This document shows positions 49,401 through 55,655 of a stretch of DNA of 55,655 bases, in pieces. Under the pieces are notes generated by a model. It was not told the origin of the DNA. It was given only the letters and a program-made list of their open reading frames with translations, and did not search any database. The DNA comes from a virus. The stretch spans positions 1 through 55,655 of IMG/VR virus record IMGVR_UViG_3300001686_000006, one strand, 5' to 3'. The translations under genes were made by a program, and so were the position numbers. Every line of letters starts with the position of its first letter. Position 1 is the stretch's first letter.

Positions 49401-50309
49401 CGAATAGCGATCAAGCACCAAGACTATGACAAGGCGCGTTCGTTGCTCAATGGTCGGCTAGCCCCGTTTCTAGAGGGAGCTGAGAACGACCGAGCAGATC
49501 GTCATGGTACTGAGTTAGCTTTCGCTCTACGCATTGCCCTCAATATCGTCTACGGCCTTACTTCCGCCAAATTTGATAACCCCTTCCGGGATATTCGTAA
49601 CGTCGACAATATTGTCGCCAAGCGCGGCGCATTATTTATGATCGACCTGAAACAGGCTCTGCAGGAACAAGGCTTTCAGGTGATCCATATCAAGACGGAT
49701 TCCGTGAAAATCCCTAATGCTACTCCCGAAGCCATCGCTGCGGTGAAGACGTTGGGCTCGTTCTATGGGTATGAGTTCGATCACGAAGAAACCTACGACA
49801 GGTTCTGCCTGGTCAACGATGCGGTCTACGTGGGCGGAATCCTCACTGTTCCTTGGGAAGAGGGTCATCCGAAATACCACTGGACCGCAGTAGGGGCCCA
49901 ATTCCAACACCCCTATGTGTTCAAGACGCTGTTCTCAAATGAGCCGCGCACGTTTTACGACTATTGTGAAGCTCGAAGCGTGTTGAAGGGCACGATGTAT
50001 ATCTATACAGGCTCTGAGAAGCCCGTTAACGGTGTTCTCAGCGCCACCCCTAAGCAATTACGACATGTGGGTAGGACCGGCCTGTTTGTGCCTGTAGAGA
50101 GCGGTGGCGGTGCCTTGTACCGAGTCTATGAAGATAAGTATTACGCCGTGAGCGGCACCAAGGGTCATTTGTGGATGGAAGCGGATCTGGCGATTGAAGC
50201 TGGAGAGAAGGATGACCTGAAGATCGACATGACATATTTCGATAAGCTGAAGAACGACGCGGTCAAGGCGATCGACCAATTCGGGCCGTTCGAGGCATTT
50301 GTAAGCTAG
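46482..50309 (+). CDS. Fused SF3 helicase-primase-family B DNA polymerase
   Basis: 1275 residues, AAGGAGGAT upstream. Walker A GPPGTGKS at about 180-187, Walker B-like region VAIQHDG near 226, and SGIIRRLIDIHP near 285 give a D5/P4-type SF3 helicase. Residues 495-575 show AEP-primase-like motifs: VVIDFDLKD, SGSGIHLHY, and EIKVYSGDAALRRK. An exonuclease follows (FFDVEVYP near 705; GFYNRRYDNHIIY near 748; YCVNDVIATE near 841). Polymerase motifs: LDVVSMHPKSI near 945, KSI-to-NIVYGLTSAKFDNPF near 1020 and IHIKTDSVKIP near 1069. Motif C reads KTDS rather than DTDS, and motif A has His where Tyr is usual. All the main replication activities in one chain; helicase first is the reverse of usual prim-pol order. 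Confidence 0.8.
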   Translation: MDFYQIRVRETKDKLLELYPDFVIGRSEDLMVQGGKFYAIWDPEKELWSRDEYDVQRLVDEDLLQEKERLQRETGQTYTVKFMRSFHSNSWAHFRKFMSNISDNSHPLDNKLVFANTEVKKTDYASRKLPYAIGEGDISAWDELMSTLYSPDERDKVEWAIGSIIAGDSKKIQKFLVFYGPPGTGKSTVLNIIQKLFEGYTTSFDGKALGSSNSQFATEAFRYNPLVAIQHDGNLSRIEDNARLNSIVAHEQMTMNEKYKASYSSRIDAMLFLGSNQPVKISDAKSGIIRRLIDIHPTGIKFGSKHYQALLTQIDFELGAIAHHCLTVYLSMGKNFYNAYRPLEMMLQTDIFFNFIEAHFDVFKGQDYTTLKQAYLLYKEYCSESGIERPLPQYKMREELRNYFDEFKDRAEIDGETVRSVYRGFTAEKFKAPKDDKTAFSLVLEETISLLDEDLASCPAQLANANGMPSKRWSNVQTTLTDIDSRETHYVKVPENHVVIDFDLKDQNGDKGLERNLDAASHWPATYAEISRSGSGIHLHYIYEGNPAELAPMFAEGIEIKVYSGDAALRRKLSLCNAVPVAKISSGLPLRERKDKMLKDKTIQSEQGLRALILRNLRKEIHPGTKPSIDFIKKILDDAYESGMKYDVTDLRSRIVAFANNSSNQASAALKVVTEIKWASADAGETKEEAFTAEHKVEVSDDRLVFFDVEVYPNLFVIAWKFQGSSEVVRMINPKPHEVAELFKLKLVGFYNRRYDNHIIYAAAMGASTEELFRLSTKLIEGNRSATFAQAYNLSYADIWDFSVEKMSLKKFEIKLGILHMELDLPWDQPVDKKHWSRVVEYCVNDVIATEVVFEDRKADFVARQILAELSGLTVNDTTQTHTAKIIFGDDVKTANKQFVYTDLSKDFPGYKFELGKSYYKGEEPGEGGYVYAEPGMYENVAVLDVVSMHPKSIDLLNLFGPYTKNYAALTEARIAIKHQDYDKARSLLNGRLAPFLEGAENDRADRHGTELAFALRIALNIVYGLTSAKFDNPFRDIRNVDNIVAKRGALFMIDLKQALQEQGFQVIHIKTDSVKIPNATPEAIAAVKTLGSFYGYEFDHEETYDRFCLVNDAVYVGGILTVPWEEGHPKYHWTAVGAQFQHPYVFKTLFSNEPRTFYDYCEARSVLKGTMYIYTGSEKPVNGVLSATPKQLRHVGRTGLFVPVESGGGALYRVYEDKYYAVSGTKGHLWMEADLAIEAGEKDDLKIDMTYFDKLKNDAVKAIDQFGPFEAFVS

Positions 50310-50321
50310 TCAGGAGAGTTC

Positions 50322-50510
50322 ATGCCGGAGATTCGCTATTACACGGTGACTCAGGAACGCGAAGTCAAAGTTTCGGCCAATAGTCCAGTAGAGGCGGCTC
50401 AGATCGCCGACGCAGCGTTCAAGGGCGAGATTCAACCCGATGATCTTGTAGTTCAGTATATCACCCGGCCGGTTCGGGACCGGGATCTCGTAGTTCGTGA
50501 AGATTACTAA
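50322..50510 (+). CDS. 62-residue replication-neighbour protein
   Basis: CAGGAGAGTTC upstream. IRYYTVTQEREVKVSANSPVEAAQIADAAF resembles the gene at 50787 (YRYRVSETREVEVTAEDVLEAA), so both belong to one small family with a beta-beta-alpha layout. Role unknown. Confidence 0.65.
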   Translation: MPEIRYYTVTQEREVKVSANSPVEAAQIADAAFKGEIQPDDLVVQYITRPVRDRDLVVREDY

Positions 50511-50529
50511 CCTAATTTGAAAGGTCGTA

Positions 50530-50787
50530 GTGTCAAAGCACGTTATTGCGAACGGTAAGACCAAGTTCGTATTTGGATGGGATCAACCGCTACAGACATT
50601 CTTCTTCCAGGTCCACGATCTCCAGATTGCTGATGCTGATAGTAATCCCGTGATCTGGATGGGGGCAACGCCGGATACTGAGATCTATGACATTCCGGAG
50701 CTGCTCAGCATCGCCGAACAACACGATTGCGTGATCCCATACAAAACCCAAATTTACCTCTTCATCGAGAAAGATAATGGTATCTGA
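50530..50787 (+). CDS. Conserved small phage protein
   Basis: 85 residues, GTG start with GAAAGG upstream. KTKFVFGWDQPLQTFFFQVHDLQ...PVIWMGATPDTEIYD matches a widespread small phage protein of unknown function (memory). Soluble, beta-rich. TGATG overlap with next gene. Confidence 0.65.
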   Translation: MSKHVIANGKTKFVFGWDQPLQTFFFQVHDLQIADADSNPVIWMGATPDTEIYDIPELLSIAEQHDCVIPYKTQIYLFIEKDNGI

Positions 50788-50948
50788 TGGCCGATGTTTA
50801 TCGATATCGGGTGAGTGAAACTCGAGAAGTAGAGGTCACCGCCGAAGACGTCCTCGAAGCTGCCGGGAAGGCCAAGGAAGAGTTCGACGCCTCTCCCACC
50901 AATTACAAAGTTACGGTAACGTCGTTCATCGTAGAAAAGAGCAGCTAA
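50787..50948 (+). CDS. 53-residue paralogue of the 50322 protein
   Basis: Starts in the previous stop (TGATG) and ends in the next start (TAATG). YRYRVSETREVEVTAEDVLEAAGKAKEEF. Same family as 50322; no motif. Confidence 0.65.
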   Translation: MADVYRYRVSETREVEVTAEDVLEAAGKAKEEFDASPTNYKVTVTSFIVEKSS

Positions 50949-51256
50949 TGGCTGGAAGCTATAATCATATTGTCACGGATGACGGAAACCTCGGTTCCAA
51001 CGAACACGTTGTCAGCATGCTGGAGAATGGTGGCGACGTGTTCGAAGCGGTCGAGGAGCTGTACGGCATGATCTGGTATTTGGCCGCGGGCCATGTGGAA
51101 TCCATCGAAAATCGTTTTCCCTATGACGCACCTAGGGCAAAGCAAGCGGCCACCAAGCTCTTGGTCGAAGTCGCTCACAAAAACTACAAACTCGGACTTG
51201 AGGTGGCTAAGGAGGTCCATGCCCAATACCCCGACAATGGACGAGGAGACGAATGA
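50948..51256 (+). CDS. Conserved helical phage protein
   Basis: 102 residues. LENGGDVFEAVEELYGMIWYLAAGHVESIENRF...LGLEVAKEVH is a conserved helical phage family. Coupled to both neighbours; soluble. Function unknown. Confidence 0.65.
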   Translation: MAGSYNHIVTDDGNLGSNEHVVSMLENGGDVFEAVEELYGMIWYLAAGHVESIENRFPYDAPRAKQAATKLLVEVAHKNYKLGLEVAKEVHAQYPDNGRGDE

Positions 51257-51618
51257 AGTATAGACCAAAGGTGGTGTTGACCGAAGCTACGCAATGGCTC
51301 AAGCTTGGCGATCATCCTCAGGTAAAAGAACTCCCGGTTTCAGACCCGTTTCCAAATCGGCCGCCGGAAAATCCATACTGCTCGATCTGTGGCAATCTTA
51401 CAGAACGACATGGAGTTCTGGATAGTGGGGACGGGGAAGAACTGGTGTGCCCCAGTGACTATATTGTCACTGATCGACGGGGGGTAGCATACCGTTTTAG
51501 CCGGGGCGAATTCGAATCGCAATACGAACCCTACGTGCGCCCGCCTAATCATCCGCCCGTCCCCATTTCCGATGTCGAAGCGCGCCAGCAACGTACTAGA
51601 CGACATGAAGTATCGTAA
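51253..51618 (+). CDS. PGDYIVT-type conserved phage protein 1
   Basis: 121 residues. MKYRPKVVLTEATQW, GDHPQVKELP, a possible zinc-binding pair CSICG, and CPSDYIVTDRRGVAYRFSRGEFESQYEP. Paralogue of the next gene. From memory the core (AVQxT...PGDYIV...F...YEP) is very common in phages. Function is unknown. Confidence 0.7.
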   Translation: MKYRPKVVLTEATQWLKLGDHPQVKELPVSDPFPNRPPENPYCSICGNLTERHGVLDSGDGEELVCPSDYIVTDRRGVAYRFSRGEFESQYEPYVRPPNHPPVPISDVEARQQRTRRHEVS

Positions 51619-51982
51619 AAAGCCCGTTCTCACCGAAGCTACGCAGTGGTTTAGCAATGGTGATCATCCCCACGATGAGACGACCATTATCGAGACTCCA
51701 GATGGTGCCCTGCGGTCCAGCGAAGGCAAAGTGGTCAAGTATTTTCGTTCGCTGAAAATTCCCGGGGGGAGATTCTGCCCGGTATGTGGCAATGTCATGC
51801 AAGATCATGGTATGTTGGATGGGCCAAACGGCGAAGAGACGGTGTGTCCTGGTGACTATATTGTCACCGATCGTAAAGGCAATTACTACGTGGTCAAAGC
51901 CAGTGAATTTGAGGCACAGTATGAGCCCTATGAACTTATTGCTCATCTGCCCGAAATTATTGCTCATCCGCCCAAAGGTTAA
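51605..51982 (+). CDS. PGDYIVT-type conserved phage protein 2
   Basis: 125 residues from ATG 51605, chosen because it aligns with the neighbour's start (MKYRKKPVLTEATQW); an upstream ATG at 51572 is possible. CPVCGNVMQDHGML and CPGDYIVTDRKGNYYVVKASEFEAQYEPY parallel the previous gene. Recent tandem duplicate. Ends with a short repeat (IAHLPEIIAHPPK). Confidence 0.7.
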   Translation: MKYRKKPVLTEATQWFSNGDHPHDETTIIETPDGALRSSEGKVVKYFRSLKIPGGRFCPVCGNVMQDHGMLDGPNGEETVCPGDYIVTDRKGNYYVVKASEFEAQYEPYELIAHLPEIIAHPPKG

Positions 51983-51985
51983 TAC

Positions 51986-52204
51986 ATGACGCTGACCATC
52001 AGTACGGATATTCTGCGACGGGATACGATTCACCTATTACGCCAGATCGATGCGCAAATCGACGTAATAAAAAAGGAAGCGCATCGGCTAGGAGTAGCGG
52101 TTGAACAAATGCGTGACAATAACGGCGCTTGGGTGATGAGTCCGTTGTTACTGGCCAAGACTCAGGCTTATTCGACTTTGGTACAGCTGCAAGACTATAG
52201 ATAG
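51986..52204 (+). CDS. 72-residue helical protein
   Basis: AAAGGTTAATAC upstream. STDILRRDTIHLLRQIDAQIDVIKKEAHRLGV then SPLLLAKTQAYSTLVQL: coiled coil. No family. Confidence 0.62.
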   Translation: MTLTISTDILRRDTIHLLRQIDAQIDVIKKEAHRLGVAVEQMRDNNGAWVMSPLLLAKTQAYSTLVQLQDYR

Positions 52205-52258
52205 TTCAGCCACCGAGAATGCCCATACACTTAACTGGAAAGGGACAATTTCCAACTC

Positions 52259-52525
52259 ATGTATAATGTGGCCATTCTCAAAGCGGTGAAGATTCCTACT
52301 CACCCAATGTGGGATGGCGACCAATGTTGGTTTCGCGCTGTCACGGATGTCCGCACTTCGGAGAAAATCTATCTGTTGCCTGAGCATAGAGTGATCCTAG
52401 TGGAAAAGCTCATTGCGATTTCCGATGCCGAAACATCTGTGGATCTGGAAGTGGAAGTAGTTGATTGGACGCTTGGTGCCCGCAGCGGAAGCAAGATGTA
52501 TCTCAAAGAGATCAAGGAGAGTTAA
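52259..52525 (+). CDS. 88-residue hypothetical protein
   Basis: YNVAILKAVKIPTHPMWDGDQCWF, YLLPEHRVILVE. Beta-rich and soluble. Ribosome site only weak (AAAGGG, about 12 bases). Stop overlaps the next start. Confidence 0.58.
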   Translation: MYNVAILKAVKIPTHPMWDGDQCWFRAVTDVRTSEKIYLLPEHRVILVEKLIAISDAETSVDLEVEVVDWTLGARSGSKMYLKEIKES

Positions 52526-52992
52526 TGCCTGCTGAGAATACTGTCTTGATGGAGGGGGTGCGGATCATCTTCCGCAACTTCTCGGGCAAAGAAGGACAAT
52601 ACAACCGCGAAGGTGACCGCAACTTCGGGGTCATCCTACCACCCGATGTGGCTGAGCAAATGGCGGCTGACGGCTGGAACGTCAAATGGCTAAAGCCTCG
52701 CGAAGACGACGAGGAGGAAGCCGAGACCCCGTGGCTCGCTGTGTCGGTAAACTTCGACAAGGGCAAACCCCCGAAGATCATGCTGGTTACTGAGCGAGGA
52801 CGTACCGCGCTCAACGAAAATACCGTAGACACGCTCGATTGGGCTGACATCACCAATGTGGACTTGATTGTTCGGCCATATTCCTGGGAAGTCTCAGGAC
52901 GCACCGGCATCAAAGCATATCTCCAGTCCATGTATGTGACCATCGAGGAGGATGCCCTCGAGCGTAAATACGCCGAGATGGACGCCCAGTAG
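52525..52992 (+). CDS. Putative single-stranded DNA-binding protein
   Basis: 155 residues; ATG after CAAGGAGAGTTA. MEGVRIIFRNFSGKEGQYNREGDRNFGVILP, NVKWLKPRE, TPWLAVSVNFDKGKPPKIMLVTERGRTALNE and DWADITNVDLIVRPYSWEVSGRTGIKAYL are the conserved pattern of a phage family annotated as ssDNA binding (family memory). Placed near the polymerase, it would coat template strands during replication. The C-terminus is acidic (EEDALERKYAEMD). Confidence 0.7.
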   Translation: MPAENTVLMEGVRIIFRNFSGKEGQYNREGDRNFGVILPPDVAEQMAADGWNVKWLKPREDDEEEAETPWLAVSVNFDKGKPPKIMLVTERGRTALNENTVDTLDWADITNVDLIVRPYSWEVSGRTGIKAYLQSMYVTIEEDALERKYAEMDAQ

Positions 52993-53183
52993 TCACTGGG
53001 ACAAGGTTTGCTCATCGGAATACTAATGGGGTATATTCTTACCGCCACAGTAAGTCTGAAGGAGTAAAATGCGTCAAGACGTGTAAAGGTTGTATCGGCA
53101 AGCACTGCGCGCTGTGGTGTTGGCGATTAATTACGGCACGTTTCCCTAATCGCAGGCCATTCGAAGCTGGATAAAGTTACTAC
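52993..53183 (+). promoter_or_regulatory. Gap with a possible host-type promoter and mini-ORF
   Basis: TTGCTC near 53008 and TATATT about 18 bases on may be a sigma70-type promoter. AAGGAG then ATG (53069) opens a frame that stops after five codons. A Cys-rich frame (CVKTCKGCIGKHCALWC) follows in another phase without a start codon. Possibly a decayed zinc-finger gene. Confidence 0.3.
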
Positions 53184-53744
53184 ATGGGAAAGGTTTTTGT
53201 AAACCCCATGAGCATTTCCACAGCGCAGTACATCAGAAAGCCTCTCTATGTGGCTGCCGTGCGTGTCACGAATGGCAACTTCGAAGAGATCGCCGACTGG
53301 TGCCAAGGGGAGATCCGACTTGACGATTCGGAATCGCTCCTCAACAACCCACGAAAGTATGTCGAAGTTCGGGTCCACAACCCGAAGAACGCCCGCCAGA
53401 CCAAAGCGTACGTCGGCGACTGGCTGCTATACACCGAGAAGGGCTACAAGGTTTACACGAACAAGGCCTTCCATGCCTCGTTCGACGAAGTGACTGAGCT
53501 GGACGAAAGCGATCTGGCAGGCGATGCCGAAACGGTGGTGCTCGGGCCGGAGTGCTTTGCCAAGATGAACGGCGAAGTGCTCTCGTGGAAGGGAGTCAAC
53601 TACGTGCGACAGACCACGCGCGAAGACCTCTACGTGGGCCACGAGGAGATCATGCCGGGAGTCACCGTCAACCAGGCGGTCGCCTTCGCCCGGTCCAACG
53701 AAGCCGTGGACATTCACTCTAACGGGGCTGATCAAGCCGCGTAG
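53184..53744 (+). CDS. Conserved phage protein, PGDYIVT relative
   Basis: 186 residues; start uncertain (53184 or 53208). ISTAQYIRKPLYVAAVRVTNGNFEEIADWCQGEI, RQTKAYVGDWLLYTEKGYKVYTNKAFHASF is a common phage family and structurally like the 51253 core. The C-half adds a beta domain (CFAKMNGEVLSWKGVNYVRQ) of unknown function. Confidence 0.68.
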   Translation: MGKVFVNPMSISTAQYIRKPLYVAAVRVTNGNFEEIADWCQGEIRLDDSESLLNNPRKYVEVRVHNPKNARQTKAYVGDWLLYTEKGYKVYTNKAFHASFDEVTELDESDLAGDAETVVLGPECFAKMNGEVLSWKGVNYVRQTTREDLYVGHEEIMPGVTVNQAVAFARSNEAVDIHSNGADQAA

Positions 53745-54035
53745 TCAAGTTAGGTAGGGAAACCTAAACTTTATGAAATGAGAGGCCATTGCGCCTTCTT
53801 CGCTTCTTAGGCTCTCCGTAACCACTCGGAGGCCAAATCATAACGAGACGGGACACGCCCGTCGCCGTAAGTCCCGCAGTATGCGTGGAGGCTGCCAACC
53901 ACAGTCGGAGAAGCCATGCGTAAGTCGGGTAAATCGGCAAACCTTCTGAGTTAGCCGCAGAAGGGATTCAAACCCCGGGTAGTGTCCGGGTACCAGCGGG
54001 GTCGGCTCTCGCTGGTTATTGTTTTTTATCACCTA
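53745..54035 (+). ncRNA. Structured noncoding region ending in a terminator
   Basis: No gene in about 300 bases. Stems: 53750-53755 with 53762-53767; 53771-53776 with 53838-53843; 53810-53818 with 53827-53834; 53847-53852 with 53858-53863; 53890-53893 with 53912-53915; 53942-53948 with 53958-53964; 53974-53978 with 53986-53990; and 53992-53998 with 54010-54016, then TTATTGTTTTTT. It looks like a folded RNA of about 280 bases with a terminator. No promoter of the P type lies at its start. Confidence 0.55.
53992..54028 (+). terminator. Terminator at the end of the 53.7-54.0 kb RNA
   Basis: ACCAGCG (53992-53998) pairs with CGCTGGT (54010-54016), followed by a T-rich run. Confidence 0.7.
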
Positions 54036-54052
54036 AGCTAAGAGGAGTACAG

Positions 54053-54274
54053 ATGGATCCAATCGTATGGGCTGTGAGACGACGAGGCCCCGATGTAAAA
54101 GGTGTGGTTATCTGTCGGGCCCGAGACCGAGAAGAAGCCAAGCAGATAGCTCGTCAATGTCTGCTTGGTAATCCCGATCTCTTCGTCGTCGAGCCTCTCT
54201 CTCATGCAGGAGAAGCCGTTGTATTCCATCTTAATACCGAGGGTGAAGCAGATGCAATACGCCGTGTCGCATAA
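54053..54274 (+). CDS. 73-residue hypothetical protein
   Basis: AAGAGGAGTACAG upstream. IVWAVRRRGPDVKGVVICRARDREEAKQIARQCLLG then VVFHLNTEGEADAIRRV: mixed beta/alpha. No family recognised. Confidence 0.62.
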   Translation: MDPIVWAVRRRGPDVKGVVICRARDREEAKQIARQCLLGNPDLFVVEPLSHAGEAVVFHLNTEGEADAIRRVA

Positions 54275-54290
54275 CCTCGAAAGGAAAATC

Positions 54291-54362
54291 ATGCTCCAGT
54301 CCAGACTCCTCTGTGTTGCTCCCGATCACGGGTCGCAACTAGAGCTTACTGAGACGCAGTAA
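54291..54362 (+). CDS. 23-residue peptide
   Basis: GAAAGGAAAATC directly before ATG. MLQSRLLCVAPDHGSQLELTETQ. The strong ribosome site and close spacing to the next gene support translation; role unknown. Confidence 0.42.
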   Translation: MLQSRLLCVAPDHGSQLELTETQ

Positions 54363-54385
54363 GCCACAACCCAAGGAGGTCCCTC

Positions 54386-54526
54386 TTGCCCAACAGCATC
54401 GCCGATCTGAAGAAGTTCTTCACGCCGGAGGGCGGAAGGCTGTCGATCGCCGAGTTCAAGGCCGAGTGGGATCAGCTCTCCGACGAGGAGAAGGACTGGT
54501 TCAAGTCGCAGCCCCTCGACGACTAG
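54386..54526 (+). CDS. 46-residue conserved phage protein
   Basis: TTG start after CAAGGAGGTCCCTC. SIADLKKFFTPEGGRLSIAEFKAEWDQLSDEEKDWFK is a widespread small phage helical protein (memory). Acidic and soluble; unknown function. Confidence 0.65.
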   Translation: MPNSIADLKKFFTPEGGRLSIAEFKAEWDQLSDEEKDWFKSQPLDD

Positions 54527-55229
54527 TCTCGTCGTGGGTAGGGAGTCCTAGGTAACCGAATTCTTTCCTGTTCGCGTTCGGATATCGTAAGAGGACGAAG
54601 CTGGATTGGGGTGAGCCGGAGAGTGTCGCTCGAGGCACAGAAGGTCGGGAGACTCCAGCATAATTTCACCATATTCGCCACCGCATAGGCCCCTCCTAGC
54701 GTGTGGTGAATCGTAAGCCTGCTCTACGAATTCAGGAAGTCCGAATCCGACGATGCCTCCTCGATGACCATCGTTGGATAGGCGCTGCGTGGAAGGCCCC
54801 ACGTAGAGAAGATGGAGAGAATCAGAACTCTTGAACGATGACGAGAAACGCTGGAACCCGGGGTGAGCCGGTTCCAAGCGCGAACTCGTTGGTTACGACC
54901 ATGGTCGTAGGGTCATATCGAACAAGAGCCCTCACTGCAAAGTCGATTCTTTCGCGATCTTCAAATCTTTCATATTTGCTTTAACCTCTGATAGGAAAGG
55001 AGGAACCATGGGTCGAACCCGATAAAGGGCCTACGTTCTCATTCTTTCGTCAATTTATTAGCCCACAAGACGCTCATAGTCTAAATAGGAGGATCGGGAG
55101 CAGCTTGGCCATGGTTTGAGTTGCTCCCCCTCCCCCATATTCCACCATCCAAAGGAGGTTGTCTACCGGTCATGGCCGATGCGCCGAGGACGCAATAATG
55201 CATCGGAGAGATGATCGAGGACAAAAGTT
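54527..55229 (+). ncRNA. Long gene-free leader with structured elements before the Rpf gene
   Basis: Stems: 54542-54547 with 54651-54656; 54556-54560 with 54577-54581; a long hairpin 54673-54689 with 54695-54711 (ATTC-CCAC-CGC-TAGG, minor bulges); 54841-54845 with 54885-54889 enclosing 54849-54858 with 54870-54880. A 12-base direct repeat (54608-54619 and 54860-54871) follows a shared GCTGGA. A perfect 16-base palindrome is at 54894-54909. Mini-ORFs with strong ribosome sites: 55008-55025 and 55172-55198. A 7-bp hairpin 55096-55102 with 55122-55128. May be one or more RNAs, a riboswitch-like leader, or a late control region. Confidence 0.45.
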
Positions 55230-55655
55230 ATGCGTACCATCAGCAAAACCATCGCTGCCATTGTCTCTATGGCCGCAATGATGATGGTCCTCCCGGCATT
55301 TGCCGCGGCGGACACCCCAATTTGCCACAACGGAATCCTCAGCGACGACGCGGGACAAGGTTGCGCAGACGGTCTCTACGCTCAGGTTTACGGATCCGGA
55401 GGCGGATCCAACGACGGAGCGATTTGCCATGACGGGATTCTGTCCAACGACGTCGGCCAGGGCTGCTCTGACAGTTTCAGAAGTACGAATCAGTCATCGT
55501 CAGCTAGCTCATCATCCTATAACGGTGGGAGCAGCAACTCGATGGTCAACCCCAACTGCGAAAGCGGGGGGAACTCTCAGATCGTCTCGGCCAACGGCCT
55601 ATACTGGGGTAAGTATCAATTCGATCGCGCTACCTGGATAGCCAATGGCGGCTCG
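55230..55655 (+). CDS. Secreted Rpf-like cell-wall hydrolase (3' end outside window)
   Basis: 142 residues visible; runs off the window exactly in frame. GAGG lies nine bases before the ATG. Residues 1-27 are a signal peptide (basic RTISK, hydrophobic IAAIVSMAAMMMVLP, AFAAAD cleavage region). Two Cys-pair repeats follow (ICHNGILSDDAGQGCAD and ICHDGILSNDVGQGCSD), then a Ser-rich linker. From about residue 105, NPNCESGGNS and GLYWGKYQFDRATWIANGG match the resuscitation-promoting factor domain, with Glu111 as the expected catalytic residue. Rpf proteins are lytic-transglycosylase/lysozyme-fold muralytic enzymes that wake dormant actinobacteria. Here it may degrade the wall or promote host growth. 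Confidence 0.8.
   Translation, partial: MRTISKTIAAIVSMAAMMMVLPAFAAADTPICHNGILSDDAGQGCADGLYAQVYGSGGGSNDGAICHDGILSNDVGQGCSDSFRSTNQSSSASSSSYNGGSSNSMVNPNCESGGNSQIVSANGLYWGKYQFDRATWIANGGS

Noticed and set aside
53965-53985. T-arm-like ATTCAAA run suggesting a tRNA
   Set aside because: No matching acceptor or anticodon stem can be drawn. It belongs to another hairpin region.

Overview
The window is one contiguous piece of a tailed, siphovirus-type phage genome. Every gene I can support lies on the + strand. The host is probably an actinobacterium. The baseplate protein at 25257 looks like the family named after gp37 of Rhodococcus phage ReqiPepy6. The last, truncated gene carries a resuscitation-promoting factor (Rpf) fold, a cell-wall hydrolase typical of high-GC Gram-positives. 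A Rhodococcus-type or other mycolic-acid host is my best guess, inferred only from these families. I see no integrase, transposase, tRNA or CRISPR array.

Layout. (1) 1-27.8 kb is the virion module: tail fibre and lectin-like genes, a 2H-phosphoesterase protein with three HFGVKGMRWG-type tags, large terminase, a papain-like/toxin-like protein with a small overlapping partner, a collagen-like fibre, portal, scaffold-like protein, a protease-major capsid fusion, head-tail connectors, two tail-tube paralogues, a chaperone-like gene, tape measure, Dit, Gp37-like baseplate protein and small membrane proteins. (2) 27.8-32.4 kb is an array of very small genes. Nearly every one has its own promoter and its own hairpin terminator. 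The promoters share one 26-bp design, TTCGCG-N14-T(A/G)TAAT, with invariant spacing; I count 21 in the window. (3) 32.4-46.5 kb holds operons of small DNA-binding, membrane and zinc-binding proteins, broken by promoter-driven segments that have no plausible gene but strong nested base pairing. (4) 46.5-53.7 kb is replication: a 1275-residue protein that appears to join an SF3 helicase, an AEP-type primase, a 3'-5' exonuclease and a family B polymerase, plus a likely ssDNA-binding protein and accessory genes. (5) 53.7-55.6 kb has two long gene-free stretches rich in inverted repeats, then the secreted Rpf-like protein cut by the window end.

Most unusual is the amount of apparently structured noncoding RNA: at 16.74, 30.44, 35.54, 36.38-36.64, 40.74, 41.17-41.84, 53.75-54.03 and 54.54-54.89 kb. 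The 41.17-41.84 kb stretch has about ten stems and a possible pseudoknot, and is the best candidate for an undescribed large ornate RNA. All pairings were found by eye; no folding program, database search or expression data was available.
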